From Flexibacter flexilis DSM 6793 (GTDB lineage: Bacteria > Bacteroidota > Bacteroidia > Cytophagales > Flexibacteraceae): a stretch of 64,000 nucleotides of DNA. The translations under genes and the position numbers were made by a program. Location of the stretch: assembly GCF_900112255.1 (NCBI RefSeq), contig NZ_FOLE01000008.1, forward strand, positions 62,001 through 126,000, written 5' to 3'. The notes beneath the pieces are model-generated. The model saw nothing but the letters and a program-made list of their open reading frames with translations. It was not told where the DNA came from and did not search any database. Positions 43,533 through 53,011 of the stretch are shown in pieces (the first letter of the stretch is position 1; every line of letters starts with the position of its first letter).

Positions 43533-45176
43533 ATGAAAAGATATTATAGCCTATTGGCCTTGTTGTGTTGCTGCGTGCCCTCTGCTTGGGCGCAAATTGA
43601 GCGTAACCAAAACGGAGAAATCTCGGACGAGGAAGTGGTGATTATTAAAGAAAAGGAATTAAAGCTACCCGAAGCCGTGCGCAATTTTGAAAAAGTAACG
43701 ATTCCGTTGCCTGTGCCTGCGCCAACGCCTCAAAAATATTCTTTTCAGACTTTTGGGGCAACGCTGCCCGCCATTGACCCGCGTATGAGTGTGGTACGTC
43801 TGCCCGAAGACGAACTTGACAAACTTTACGGCACTTATCTAAAAGGGGGCTTGGGGAATTATGGCACTACTTATCTGGAGGCTTTTCATAACAGCAAACG
43901 CACCAACGATTATGCGTATGGCGTGCATTTCAAACATTTTGCTTCGGCCAAAGGCTCTGTAAAAAACAGCGGCAGCGGCGAAAATCGTTTTGCAGGTTAT
44001 GGTAAATATTTTAACGAAAAATATATCCTGACTGGCCGACTCGACTATTCGCGCGAACGCTATAATTATTATGGCTACCCGACGGAAGTGTCCAAAGATT
44101 CGCTCAAGCAAATTTATAATACGCTTTCTTTTGGTGCGACGCTACAAAACGCCACCGATTCGGCAGCTTTTAATTATGTCGGCAACATCAATTTCTCTAA
44201 TTTTTCGGATTCGCACAAAAACAGAGAATCTGAATTTGGGATTGGCTTTAATAGCAGCTACAAACTCAACGAAACCATGACGCTGTTTGTGCCGTTGGAA
44301 GTGGCTCTTTTGCAATACAAAAATGATACGCTTTCGTTGGGACGCAATTATACGGCTTTGCGTCCGAGCTTTCAGTACAAAGAAGGAGCTTTGACGGCTT
44401 CGGTGGGTTTTAATCTTGGTTTTTGCAATGATACGGCCAAACTTGCCACCAAAACCACGATTTACCCGACCGTAGAATTAGCTTATCAGTTAATGGGTGG
44501 TTCGCTGACCGCTTTGGCGGGTTTTAATGGCGATTTGGAAAAAAGAACCTATCGCAATACCGTACAGCTCAATCCATTTGTAAAAGGGGAGTTGCCGCTT
44601 TCGCACGCCAACAAGACGATGGATTTGTATGCAGGTTTTAAAGGCGTAATCGCCAAAGACTTTTTTTACAAAATCACGGGCGGAATGCAACAATATAAGC
44701 AATTAGCCTTTTTTGTGAGTGATACGGCAGACGTGGCCAAATTTACGCTGGCCTACGACAGTGCCAAAGTAAATATCACACGTTTTACGGGTGAGTTCGG
44801 CTACGCACCTTCCGACAAATGGCGTTTTGCTTTCAAAACGGATTATTACGGATATTCTACCAAAAAGTTGGCGAAAGCATGGCACAGTCCAGCCTTGCGC
44901 ATGAATTTGAATACACGCTATAATTATAGAGAAAAAGTTTATATAGATTTTGATTTATATTATATCGGAACGCAGTACGCATTTAACCCACTAACGAACC
45001 AAACACAGGAATTGAAAGGAATTGCGGACGTAGATTTGCGTATCGACTACAAGTTTTCGCAGAAATTTTCAGCATTTCTTAACATGGACAATATACTTTC
45101 TCAAAAAAACCCCCGATATTTGTATTACCAAACAAGAGGACTGCTCGTAATGCTTGGAGCAACAGCATCTTTTTAG
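43533..45176 (+). CDS. Outer-membrane beta-barrel protein (TonB-receptor-like barrel)
   Basis: A 547-residue exported protein with a signal peptide ending near SAWAQ. Alternating hydrophobic strands with aromatic ends continue from about residue 85, and the C-terminus ends in ATASF, an aromatic residue typical of the last strand of outer-membrane barrels. GKYFNEKYILTGRLDYSRERYNYYGY is an example strand pair. No TonB box or plug domain is clear, so it is probably a plug-less barrel. Function unknown. It precedes the SPOR gene on the same strand by 79 bases. Confidence 0.75.
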   Translation: MKRYYSLLALLCCCVPSAWAQIERNQNGEISDEEVVIIKEKELKLPEAVRNFEKVTIPLPVPAPTPQKYSFQTFGATLPAIDPRMSVVRLPEDELDKLYGTYLKGGLGNYGTTYLEAFHNSKRTNDYAYGVHFKHFASAKGSVKNSGSGENRFAGYGKYFNEKYILTGRLDYSRERYNYYGYPTEVSKDSLKQIYNTLSFGATLQNATDSAAFNYVGNINFSNFSDSHKNRESEFGIGFNSSYKLNETMTLFVPLEVALLQYKNDTLSLGRNYTALRPSFQYKEGALTASVGFNLGFCNDTAKLATKTTIYPTVELAYQLMGGSLTALAGFNGDLEKRTYRNTVQLNPFVKGELPLSHANKTMDLYAGFKGVIAKDFFYKITGGMQQYKQLAFFVSDTADVAKFTLAYDSAKVNITRFTGEFGYAPSDKWRFAFKTDYYGYSTKKLAKAWHSPALRMNLNTRYNYREKVYIDFDLYYIGTQYAFNPLTNQTQELKGIADVDLRIDYKFSQKFSAFLNMDNILSQKNPRYLYYQTRGLLVMLGATASF

Positions 45177-45255
45177 GTAAAATATAAACTAATCTTAAAA
45201 ATAAAACAATGCAGCTTGCTTTTGGCAAGAAATTGCGTTACTCTTTATAGTTGTT

Positions 45256-46356
45256 ATGGTTGAAAAATACATTAAATATCTGCTATTTAATTATGATTGC
45301 GTAGTAATCCCTGATTTGGGTGGTTTTATTACGAGTTATAATACTGCGGAGGTTCACCCAGTACGACATACGTTTTTGCCGCCGTCGAAAGCAGTGGCAT
45401 TTAATGAACGTCTTAAAAATGATGATGGACTGTTAGCCAACACAATAGCCAAGTTTGAAAATATCAGCACGGAAGAAGCGTATTTTCAGATAAAAGGTTT
45501 TGTGTTTGATATTCGTGAAGCACTCAAAGACCAAAACAAGTGTTATATCAAAGAAATTGGAACACTGTTTATTAATCACGAATACGCCTTACAGTTTGAA
45601 CAAGATTCAAAAAACAATTACGAAAACGAAAGTTTTGGATTGCCTGAATTGTTCTTTAAGCCCATTATCAGAGAAAATGTCGCGACTCGTTTGGTAGCAG
45701 CTTCCAAAGATCGCGCCGCTGCAACAAGCAATCGCGTTCCTGCGCCCGCCCGCCGCCGCAATGATAGTGTTTGGACTTATATTTTGGCTATTCCTGTATT
45801 GGCGGTGATTGCATTGGTAGCCGTTTCGGTTTACTTCGTAGCTTTTACTGATGGCAAACAAGGTATTGCGGGTTTTAATCCTTTGCAAAAAAATAGTACG
45901 ATAGCCCCGCAAGAGACTGAGGCGGACGATGTCGCAATGGTTACAGAGCCAACAGAAGATTCTGCTACGCAACAAGAAACAAGTGAGCCTATCGCGGCAG
46001 TAGAGCCACACCATACGCCGAAGAAAGAACCAAAGGCTTTGCCTAAAGTTCATCAAGAATCCTCAATGATGGATGCGGTAACTTCAAGCCCAGCGGAAGT
46101 AGAGACGATTACCCCAACCGATGGCAGTAAACGTTATTATGTAATTGTAGGAAGTTTTTCTAAACCCGAAAATGCCGTAAGTTTGCGTCAACGTTTGGCT
46201 ATATCAGAAGCTACCGCCAAGGTGATTCACCCAAGCGATAACAGAGGTTTGTATAAAGTGAGTTTAGCTGATTATGAAAATCTTACACAAGCACAAGCAA
46301 AACTCAATGAAGCACAAACCCGTTTTAAAGAATCGCTTTGGGTTTGTAAATATTAG
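45256..46356 (+). CDS. HU-CCDC81 and SPOR domain membrane protein
   Basis: A 366-residue protein. Residues about 1-145 carry two HU-type domains of the CCDC81 family (CVVIPDLGGFITSYNTAE, then KCYIKEIGTLFINHEYAL). One membrane helix follows (about 173-196), then a low-complexity Thr/Glu/Pro linker, and a C-terminal SPOR domain (about 290-366; YYVIVGSFSKPENAVSLRQRL) that binds denuded peptidoglycan at division sites. This HU-TM-SPOR layout has been described in Bacteroidota, where it may link the inner membrane to the cell wall or division. Its ligand for the HU domains is unknown. Confidence 0.9.
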   Translation: MVEKYIKYLLFNYDCVVIPDLGGFITSYNTAEVHPVRHTFLPPSKAVAFNERLKNDDGLLANTIAKFENISTEEAYFQIKGFVFDIREALKDQNKCYIKEIGTLFINHEYALQFEQDSKNNYENESFGLPELFFKPIIRENVATRLVAASKDRAAATSNRVPAPARRRNDSVWTYILAIPVLAVIALVAVSVYFVAFTDGKQGIAGFNPLQKNSTIAPQETEADDVAMVTEPTEDSATQQETSEPIAAVEPHHTPKKEPKALPKVHQESSMMDAVTSSPAEVETITPTDGSKRYYVIVGSFSKPENAVSLRQRLAISEATAKVIHPSDNRGLYKVSLADYENLTQAQAKLNEAQTRFKESLWVCKY

Positions 46357-46385
46357 AACTTAGTTGAAAAATACGATAAAATAGC

Positions 46386-46416
46386 AAAAGGCTTTGGAGC
46401 AAATCCAGAGCCTTTT
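46386..46416 (+). terminator. Hairpin terminator after the SPOR gene
   Basis: A 13-bp stem with one G-T pair (46386-46398 with 46404-46416) is followed by T's. Confidence 0.8.
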
Positions 46417-46465
46417 TTGTTGATACGAAATACAATATTATTCAATCATTAAACGACAAAATACG

Positions 46466-47062
46466 ATGTCTTATTTGGAAACAGTTCGCACGCGCTACAC
46501 GACCAAGAAGTATGATGCAAATATTAAGATTAACAATCAGCAAATCAATGAGTTAATGAAAGTGCTGCATCTTGCGCCATCTTCCATTAACAGCCAGCCT
46601 TGGCGGTTTATTTTTGTGGCTGACCAGCAAATCAAAGAGCAATTGTCTAAAGTATCGTTTCATAACACAGATAAACTTTTGCATTGTAGTCATGTGGTGG
46701 TGTTGGCGGTGGAGAAGATAGATGCGTTTGAAAAGCGTTTGCCTGCTTCGCTGCCTAGTGGTGCGGTGGAATATTACCATAAAATGATAAAGCCAAAAGG
46801 AGAGGAGCACGTCAAAACGTGGATGTCGGAGCAAGTATATATCGCGCTGGGTTTTTTGTTGAGTGCGGTGGCCAGCTTGGGCATTGACTCTACGGCTATG
46901 GGCGGCATTATGCCCGACCAATACGATGCGATTTTGAAATTAGAAGGTTGCCAAACCCTTGTTGCGGTGGCTTTAGGTGGGAGAGCCGCCGACGATGCCA
47001 ACCAACTATCCGTTATTCCGAAACGCCGCCGACCTTTTGAGGATGTTGTGTATAGTATTTAA
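46466..47062 (+). CDS. Nitroreductase-family NAD(P)H oxidoreductase
   Basis: A 198-residue FMN enzyme of the NfsB/FRase type. The segment RTRYTTKKYDANIKI is the N-terminal FMN-phosphate site, LAPSSINSQPWRFIFV the conserved core, and GIDSTAMGGIMPDQYD the C-terminal FMN region. It reduces nitroaromatics or quinones with NAD(P)H; the natural substrate is unknown. Alone on its strand before a terminator. Confidence 0.92.
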   Translation: MSYLETVRTRYTTKKYDANIKINNQQINELMKVLHLAPSSINSQPWRFIFVADQQIKEQLSKVSFHNTDKLLHCSHVVVLAVEKIDAFEKRLPASLPSGAVEYYHKMIKPKGEEHVKTWMSEQVYIALGFLLSAVASLGIDSTAMGGIMPDQYDAILKLEGCQTLVAVALGGRAADDANQLSVIPKRRRPFEDVVYSI

Positions 47063-47093
47063 TTGGTAATTTTTAGAATCTAAATTTTCCGTA

Positions 47094-47137
47094 AAAAACT
47101 CCCGTTATGTGTTAACTTATCAAAAACGGGAGTTTTT
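47094..47137 (+). terminator. Hairpin terminator after the nitroreductase gene
   Basis: A 13-bp stem (47094-47106 with 47125-47137) is followed by TTTTTATT. Confidence 0.85.
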
Positions 47138-47223
47138 ATTACCAATAATAAGTTTTATAAATTTAATTATGTTAAGTAAAATAGAAAATTAACGGATAAT
47201 AAAGCAATGGAAGGGGAGAAGAA

Positions 47224-47262
47224 CAACAAAAGGCGTTGAGATTTACCTCAATGCCTTTGTTG
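47224..47262 (-). terminator. Terminator of the M42 peptidase gene
   Basis: AAAGGCGTTGAG pairs with CTCAATGCCTTT (47229-47240 with 47247-47258, one G-T pair); on the minus strand it runs into T-rich sequence. Confidence 0.7.
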
Positions 47263-47286
47263 TCATGCAATGAAACGAATGTTTTT

Positions 47287-48357
47287 TTATTTGATATAAC
47301 GGAAATCGTGACCCGCTTTCAGCGACAATAACGTATTGTAAATGAGTTGAATCACGTTTTCTACGTCGTCTTTGTGTACCGTTTCTACCGTCGTGTGCAT
47401 ATACTTGAGCGGCAGCGAGATAAGAGCCGAAGCAATTCCGCCCGACGAATAAGCAAACGCATCGGTGTCCGTGCCTGTGCTACGAGAGGCGGCCATGCGC
47501 TGAAACGGAATGTTATTCTGTTCGGCAGCGTCAATAATCATGTCAAGCAAATTATTTTGCACCGCTGGACCATAACTCAACACTGGACCTCTGCCGCAAG
47601 CCTGTTCGCCTTGCTCCACGGGTTTGTACATAGGCGAAAGCGTATCGTGGCAAACGTCCGTGATAATGGCAACGTCTGGTTTGATGCGTGCCGCTATCAT
47701 TTCCGCGCCGCGCAGCCCGATTTCCTCTTGCACCGAGTTTACGATATACAAGCCATAATCAAGTTTTACATTGTTTTCTTTCAGGCGGCGAGCCACTTCC
47801 GCAATCATAAAGCCGCCCATACGGTTGTCGAGGGCACGGCCAACCCAAAATTTGTTGTTTAGTTCGGTCAGTTCGTCGTCGAACACGGCTACACAACCCA
47901 CATGAACACCCAAATCCAAGACTTCTTGTTTGCTTTCGCAGCCCAAATCCAAGAAAATATTATTGATTTTGGGGGCTTCGTCTTTGGCGATGTCGCGCAC
48001 GTGAATCGCTGGCCAACCAAATACACCTTTTACGATGCCTTTTTTCGTGAAAATATTCACACGCTTGCTCGGTGCGATGAGTGCATCCGAACCGCCATTG
48101 CGTTTGAGATATACATAGCCTTTGTCGGAAATATAGCTTACAAACCACGCGATTTCGTCGGCGTGCGCTTCAATTACGACTTTGTATTTTGCTTCAGGAT
48201 TCACGACCGCAACGGCAGTTCCGTACACGTCCGTGAAATAAGTATCGGTATAGGGTTTGAGATAATCCAACCAAATTTGTTGGCCACTCGACTCAAAACC
48301 AGTAGGAGAAGCATTGTTAAGATATTGATACAGAAATGATTTGCTTTGAGCGTCCAT
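47287..48357 (-). CDS. M42-family aminopeptidase
   Basis: A 356-residue cytoplasmic metalloaminopeptidase of the M42 (TET/glutamyl aminopeptidase) family. Metal and catalytic residues are seen in VIEAHADEIAW, GRALDNRMGG, VQEEIGLRGAE (catalytic Glu pair), ITDVCHDT and the final HTTVETVHKDDV. Members trim short peptides as large tetrahedral assemblies. ATG 48357 is preferred to the upstream in-frame start at 48390. No export signal. Confidence 0.94.
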   Translation of the reverse strand: MDAQSKSFLYQYLNNASPTGFESSGQQIWLDYLKPYTDTYFTDVYGTAVAVVNPEAKYKVVIEAHADEIAWFVSYISDKGYVYLKRNGGSDALIAPSKRVNIFTKKGIVKGVFGWPAIHVRDIAKDEAPKINNIFLDLGCESKQEVLDLGVHVGCVAVFDDELTELNNKFWVGRALDNRMGGFMIAEVARRLKENNVKLDYGLYIVNSVQEEIGLRGAEMIAARIKPDVAIITDVCHDTLSPMYKPVEQGEQACGRGPVLSYGPAVQNNLLDMIIDAAEQNNIPFQRMAASRSTGTDTDAFAYSSGGIASALISLPLKYMHTTVETVHKDDVENVIQLIYNTLLSLKAGHDFRYIK

Positions 48358-48458
48358 AATTGTGTTTTCAGTTAAGTGAACAAAGTACAAGGATACATAG
48401 CCTTTCGGTAAAATTCAAGTACAATTTTAACTATCAATACAAATAAAAGCACTGGTAT

Positions 48459-49382
48459 TTAGTTAAACTTTGCTCGAAATTCTAACGGACTCATTTCTGT
48501 TTTGTTTTTGAATAATTTGTTAAAAGATTGCGAATGCTCAAAACCCAACTGAAATGCAATTTCATTGACAGAAAGATGCGTAGTGGAAAGCATCTCTTTT
48601 GCTTTTTCTATAATTTTTTCGTGAATATGTTGTTGGGTACTTTGTCCTGTGAGTGTTTTCAGCACGGCACTCAAATAGTTTGGTGACATGTTCAGTTCGT
48701 CAGCAATTGACTGTACGTTTGGTAGCCCGTGATTAATTAAATAGTTGTCATTGAGTCGGTTGTTTAACAGATTTTCTAATCGCTCAAGAATTTGATGATT
48801 GCTTTTTTTCCTCGTAAAAAACTGTCGTTGATAGAATCGCTCAGAATAATTGAGGAGTGTTTCGATGTGTGATACAATGATATTTTGACTAAACTTGTCC
48901 GTATTGGTTTGGCATTCTTGCTGAATATTTTGCACAATTGCTTGTAATATTCCTTCTTCTTTTTCGGAAAGAAACAAAGCCTCATTAACGGAATAACCAA
49001 AATAATCGTAGTTTTTGATGTTTTTGGCAAGAGAACTATTCCATAGGAAATCAGGGTGAATGAGCAGCATCCAACCCGAACGTTTGGGCACGGGAAGGCG
49101 ATTGGGTTCAATGCCAAATATTTGATTGGGCGAAATAAAAAACATGACGCCTTCATCAAAATCATAGGCTTGCTGGCCATACTTTAATTTTGCATTGATT
49201 CCGCGTTTTACCGAAATTTGATAAAAATCAAAAACCCAATTTTGGGCATTTACTTCTTCTTTACACGCAATAGCACCGTAGTCAATTACGCTAATAAGTG
49301 GATTTTCGGGCGGCGGCAAACCTTTTAGCCGATGAAATTCGCTGATAGTTTTTACCCTAAATGGTTGTGGCGACTGGCTCAT
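48459..49382 (-). CDS. AraC-family transcriptional regulator
   Basis: A 307-residue regulator. Residues about 1-195 form a cupin-like sensory domain, and the C-terminal 105 residues the two helix-turn-helix units (NVQSIADELNMSPNYLSAVLKTLTGQSTQQHI and VNEIAFQLGFEHSQSFNKLFKNKTEMSPLEFRAKF). It is the downstream gene of an NmrA-like oxidoreductase on the same strand and probably controls it. ATG 49382 is chosen as the start of the sensory domain; the frame is open upstream to 49448, across the hairpin repeat. Confidence 0.92.
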   Translation of the reverse strand: MSQSPQPFRVKTISEFHRLKGLPPPENPLISVIDYGAIACKEEVNAQNWVFDFYQISVKRGINAKLKYGQQAYDFDEGVMFFISPNQIFGIEPNRLPVPKRSGWMLLIHPDFLWNSSLAKNIKNYDYFGYSVNEALFLSEKEEGILQAIVQNIQQECQTNTDKFSQNIIVSHIETLLNYSERFYQRQFFTRKKSNHQILERLENLLNNRLNDNYLINHGLPNVQSIADELNMSPNYLSAVLKTLTGQSTQQHIHEKIIEKAKEMLSTTHLSVNEIAFQLGFEHSQSFNKLFKNKTEMSPLEFRAKFN

Positions 49383-49410
49383 ATTATACAGAAAGAAAAG
49401 CCGAAAAATA

Positions 49411-49466
49411 CTACATAAATCCAACTGAATTTCACCCAAATTAAGCAAAATTCAGTTGGGTTGTAG
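49411..49466 (-). terminator. Long inverted repeat between nmrA-like and araC genes
   Basis: CCAACTGAATTT (49421-49432) and AAATTCAGTTGG (49448-49459) form a 12-bp stem, extended by CTACA/TGTAG (49411-49415 with 49462-49466). It could end transcription of the NmrA-like gene or reduce read-through into araC. Confidence 0.55.
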
Positions 49467-49476
49467 CGATGTTGGA

Positions 49477-50379
49477 TTATGATTGTTTAAATGCGAGGGC
49501 AAAATCTTTGGCAAAATCCGATAGTTTTACTTTTCCTAAAACAGGATGATGTTGGTAATAATGCTCATATATTTTTCGAGTTCGGATACTTGCATTCATT
49601 TCTACAAAACCTTTTGCTGTTTCGGGGTTCATACCTATGCCAATCATTCGCTGAAGCATTTGTTCATCAGAAACAACAACTCTCTTTAAATCAGGCATTT
49701 CTATTGCATTGCCCAGAATAGTAGTTGCTTCGTTGGGCGAAACCTCATCGCTGGCGATATAGCGAAAAGATTTTCCTACAAAAGGAAGTTCCACCTCTTC
49801 GGCAATGGTGGCGGCTATGTCCAACGGCGAAACCCAAGGTTCTACTTCATCGCCGCCATAATTGGAAATAATTGTTCCGTTTGCCTTGATGCTGGGGATG
49901 TAGGCCAGCATATTATAGTAAAATCCCATCGGGCGCATGAACTTTACGGCTACCTCATCAGGCAACTGGCTAAGCAGTTGTTCTATGTTATAATGAAATA
50001 CTAAAATTCCGTTTCCTTGTGGTCGGTCTGCCCCAATACTGCTGAGGTGAATGACTTTTTTGACGCCTGATTTTTCAATGGCCTGTTTGTAATTAGCACC
50101 TATCTGGGTGAGCAATGCTACGACATCAGTCTGTTGTTCAAAAAAAGCATTTTTTCCGTGCGTTACCATACTGTACACGAGGTCGGCTCCCGCGAAAGTT
50201 TGTGTAAGAAAATCAACGTCTAACATGGTGCCAATGGCTGCTTTTGCGCCAATCGACTCAATCTCAGACTGTCGTTCGGGTTGGCTGCTCACGACGGTTA
50301 CTTCATGGCCTTTTTCAACTAAAGAAATAGCCAATGGCTTACTGATGTTCCCTAAAGAACCTGTTACTACTATTTTCAT
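49477..50379 (-). CDS. NmrA-like NAD(P)H-binding protein
   Basis: A 300-residue atypical short-chain dehydrogenase. MKIVVTGSLGNISKPLAISLVEKGHEVTVV is the Rossmann start with GxxGxxx, and KKVIHLSSIGADRPQGNG is the central strand. NmrA-type proteins often sense or reduce NAD(P)-linked compounds such as quinones; catalytic Tyr-x3-Lys is not evident. The start is uncertain: ATG 50379 or ATG 50388 three codons upstream. An operator-like palindrome lies 41 bases upstream. Confidence 0.85.
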   Translation of the reverse strand: MKIVVTGSLGNISKPLAISLVEKGHEVTVVSSQPERQSEIESIGAKAAIGTMLDVDFLTQTFAGADLVYSMVTHGKNAFFEQQTDVVALLTQIGANYKQAIEKSGVKKVIHLSSIGADRPQGNGILVFHYNIEQLLSQLPDEVAVKFMRPMGFYYNMLAYIPSIKANGTIISNYGGDEVEPWVSPLDIAATIAEEVELPFVGKSFRYIASDEVSPNEATTILGNAIEMPDLKRVVVSDEQMLQRMIGIGMNPETAKGFVEMNASIRTRKIYEHYYQHHPVLGKVKLSDFAKDFALAFKQS

Positions 50380-50420
50380 TTTTAACATCTTTTGGTATGA
50401 TGCAAAATTGGGCTATAGTT

Positions 50421-50440
50421 TTCGGACAAATGTATCCGAA
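50421..50440. promoter_or_regulatory. Operator-like inverted repeat
   Basis: TTCGGA-CAAATGTA-TCCGAA is a perfect 6-bp inverted repeat with an 8-base spacer in the divergent region between the NmrA-like and SDR genes. Its size fits a dimeric regulator; the regulator is not known. Confidence 0.5.
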
Positions 50441-50620
50441 TCTATGGTTGTAGTAGCTGTTTCTATGTTTTTTAAAATTGCAGTGTTTTAGGCTTAAGAA
50501 ATAAAATATTCTTCAATGCGGAACATTTAAGCCTTTTATCTCAAAATAGTTGGTTTCTTTTTTGGGTATAATGAATTTTGTGTTCAATAAAAGAGGAAAC
50601 TATTTTTCTTGACATATAAA

Positions 50621-51343
50621 ATGCAAACATTAAAAGGAAAAACCGCCATTGTTACGGGCGCAGGTAAAGGTTTAGGCCGTGCGATGGCTTTAGAAATGGC
50701 CGCCGAAGGCGTTAATTTGGGTTTGATTGCACGTACAGAAGCTGATTTGTTGCGTGTGACTCAGGACGTAAAGGCGCAGTATCCAGAAGTGACGGTTGCT
50801 TACGCGGTGGCCGACGTAGCCGAATACGACCAAGTAAAAACGGCGGTTGCTAAGCTCGCCGACGAACTGAAAACCATTGATATTCTGGTAAATAACGCAG
50901 GAATCCTCAAAGTTGGTGGCTTTTTGGAGCTGCCAGTAGCCGAATGGGAGCAAGTATTTCGCGTGAATGTGTTCGGAACGTATTATGTAGTGCACGAAGT
51001 GTTACCGTATATTTTGCAACAAGGCAAAGGCGACATTATCAATGTGGCCTCTACGGCAGGCTTGAAAGGTAACGCCAAATTGAGTGCTTACGGCGCGTCC
51101 AAAGCGGCGGTTATTAACCTGACGGAAGCCCTCATGCAAGAAGTTCGCAAATCCAATATTCGCGTTACGACCATTAACCCAAGCACGATTGCCACGGAAA
51201 TGACGCTCAATGCCAAATTTACGGACGGAAACGAAGACAAAGTGCTTCAACCCGAAGACCTCGCCGTATTGGTGGTGCATAACCTGAAATTACCGCAAAG
51301 AGCTTTTGTAAAAGATTTTGGCCTTTGGTCAACCAATCCGTAA
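50621..51343 (+). CDS. Short-chain dehydrogenase/reductase (FabG-like)
   Basis: A 240-residue classical SDR. GAGKGLGRAMALEMA is the cofactor-binding TGxxxGxG motif, NNAG follows, and the catalytic Ser-Tyr-Lys are in NVASTAGLKGNAKLSAYGASKAAV (YxxxK). The IclR regulator gene follows on the same strand. It is similar to 3-oxoacyl-ACP reductases, but the isolated position argues for a catabolic or detoxifying role. ATG 50621 is preferred to a TTG start at 50609. Confidence 0.9.
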   Translation: MQTLKGKTAIVTGAGKGLGRAMALEMAAEGVNLGLIARTEADLLRVTQDVKAQYPEVTVAYAVADVAEYDQVKTAVAKLADELKTIDILVNNAGILKVGGFLELPVAEWEQVFRVNVFGTYYVVHEVLPYILQQGKGDIINVASTAGLKGNAKLSAYGASKAAVINLTEALMQEVRKSNIRVTTINPSTIATEMTLNAKFTDGNEDKVLQPEDLAVLVVHNLKLPQRAFVKDFGLWSTNP

Positions 51344-51454
51344 CCAGCTAAAAACGGAAGATTTTTTGTAACTCGTAGTACATATCTCAGTGTAGGTATG
51401 TACTATTTTTTTAAATAAATCGGAACAAAATGGTGGCAGAGACCGCGCGGCAGT

Positions 51455-51462
51455 TATTTTTG
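51455..51462 (+). promoter_or_regulatory. Putative -7 box of the IclR-type gene
   Basis: TATTTTTG matches TAnnTTTG, 23 bases before the ATG at 51486. Confidence 0.35.
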
Positions 51463-51485
51463 TTCTGAATAAATGAACTTTGGAG

Positions 51486-52181
51486 ATGATACTATCCGTC
51501 AAAAAAGCCATGCTCATCATGGAATATGTCGCCCAAAATGGCAATAATGTTCGTTTGCAAGACATCGTGGACTCGTTGGGCATGGAGAAAACTACCGCCC
51601 ATAATTTCCTCAAAACATTGCTCGAACTCGGCTACATGGAGCAAGACCAACACAGTCCGCGTTATCGGCTCAGCGACAAAATGTATATGCTCATGCCGCC
51701 GCCGTTGTCCGTGCATACGCTCAAACAACGCTTTCGGCCTATTTTGGAAAAAATAACAGAACTTACGGGTGAAACTTCGTACCTCACCGTCCAACTGGGC
51801 ACGTATATGCGCCACGAACTCAAATGCGACCCAAACAGGTCGGTGCGTATCAGTTTGGAACTGGGAAAAGAGCTGGATATTATGAACTCTGCTTTGGGAA
51901 ATGTGTTTATGGCGTATTCGGAATATTTGCGGAATACGCTTTTGCGCAATGAGTCCGCCGCACAACTGAGCGTTTGGGACGACCGCTTGGGCAAAGTGTT
52001 GAGCAAGGGGTATGCAGAAGATTTTGAACGCCTAGAGAAAGAACTGAATTGTATTGCAGTGCCTGTGTTAGAACAAAATAGGTTGGTGGCTGCGATTGGG
52101 GTTTCGGGGCCATCGTATCGTTTTCAGGCCAAAGAAATGCAGCAAGCCGCCGAAATTGTGAGTTCTTTTCTCCAAAAATAG
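51486..52181 (+). CDS. IclR-family transcriptional regulator
   Basis: A 231-residue regulator. The winged helix-turn-helix is at about residues 5-60 (ILSVKKAMLIMEYVAQNGNNVRLQDIVDSLGMEKTTAHNFLKTL), and the rest is the IclR effector domain (EKITELTGETSYLTVQLGTYM ... VLEQNRLVAAIGVSGPSYRF). IclR proteins usually repress nearby catabolic genes; the flanking SDR genes are candidates. ATG 51486 lies close to its promoter box; a TTG at 51480 is also in frame. Confidence 0.92.
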   Translation: MILSVKKAMLIMEYVAQNGNNVRLQDIVDSLGMEKTTAHNFLKTLLELGYMEQDQHSPRYRLSDKMYMLMPPPLSVHTLKQRFRPILEKITELTGETSYLTVQLGTYMRHELKCDPNRSVRISLELGKELDIMNSALGNVFMAYSEYLRNTLLRNESAAQLSVWDDRLGKVLSKGYAEDFERLEKELNCIAVPVLEQNRLVAAIGVSGPSYRFQAKEMQQAAEIVSSFLQK

Positions 52182-52229
52182 TTAAACCAACGCACATTCT
52201 TGTTCATTGATGAATATGTGTTGGTTTAA
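52181..52229. terminator. Imperfect hairpin between IclR and SDR genes
   Basis: GTTAAACCAAC pairs with GTTGGTTTAAC, with an imperfect inner stem; it lies between convergent genes and overlaps the IclR stop codon by one base. Confidence 0.6.
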
Positions 52230-52258
52230 CATAATAAAATTTATTGCAACAAAACGAC

Positions 52259-53011
52259 TTAGATAGCCGTATAACCGCCGTCGGCGATGTAATACGCGCC
52301 TGTGCTGAAAGAGGCTTTGTCTGAACTCAAAAACGCTACTAACTCCGCAATTTCTTTCGATGTGCCTAAGCGATTCATAGGGGCTTTGGCGGCGATTGCT
52401 TTTTTCGCGGCATCGTCAAGGTGCGTTTCGAGCAAAGGTGTAAGGATATAACCTGGCCCTACGGCATTACAACGAATGTTTTTCTGTGCGTATTCCGCCC
52501 CGATGTTTTTGGTAAGGCCAACAACCGCATGTTTGGTAGCTGTGTAAGCCGAACTGTAAGGCGCGGCTACTGTGCCGTGAATAGAGGCAATGTTTACGAT
52601 GCTACCGCCGCCATTTTTCTCCATTTGTTCGAGTTGGTAACGGCAACCATAAAACACGCCATTCAAATTGATACTGATTACTTTGTTCCAAGCCTCAATG
52701 TCGTATTCGCCAGTGAGTTGGGCTGGACCGCCGATACCCGCATTGTTGCAGGCTACGTCCAGACGACCGTATTGCGCTACGGCTGCGGCTACCAATTGCT
52801 TATTGTCTTCGGCACTTGACGTGTCCGCTTTGAAAAAAAACGCTTCGCCGCCGCTGCTTTTGATTTCGTTTACTACTTGTTGGCCGCTTGTTTCGTTAAT
52901 ATCCGACACAACTACTTTAGCTCCTTCTTGAGCATACAAAACGGCAATGGCTTTGCCAATGCCTGAACCTGCGCCTGTTACGATGGCGACTTTGTCTTTT
53001 AATAGTGACAT
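52259..53011 (-). CDS. Short-chain dehydrogenase/reductase (glucose 1-dehydrogenase-like)
   Basis: A 250-residue classical SDR. GAGSGIGKAIAVLYA binds the cofactor, NNAGIGG follows, and the catalytic residues are in NIASIHGTVAAPYSSAYTATKHAV (Ser, YxxxK). Asp in VVSDINE suggests NAD preference. The C-terminal GAYYIADGGYTAI is typical of this subgroup. An imperfect inverted repeat lies upstream (53047-53085). It is convergent with the IclR gene and may belong to the same regulon. Confidence 0.92.
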   Translation of the reverse strand: MSLLKDKVAIVTGAGSGIGKAIAVLYAQEGAKVVVSDINETSGQQVVNEIKSSGGEAFFFKADTSSAEDNKQLVAAAVAQYGRLDVACNNAGIGGPAQLTGEYDIEAWNKVISINLNGVFYGCRYQLEQMEKNGGGSIVNIASIHGTVAAPYSSAYTATKHAVVGLTKNIGAEYAQKNIRCNAVGPGYILTPLLETHLDDAAKKAIAAKAPMNRLGTSKEIAELVAFLSSDKASFSTGAYYIADGGYTAI

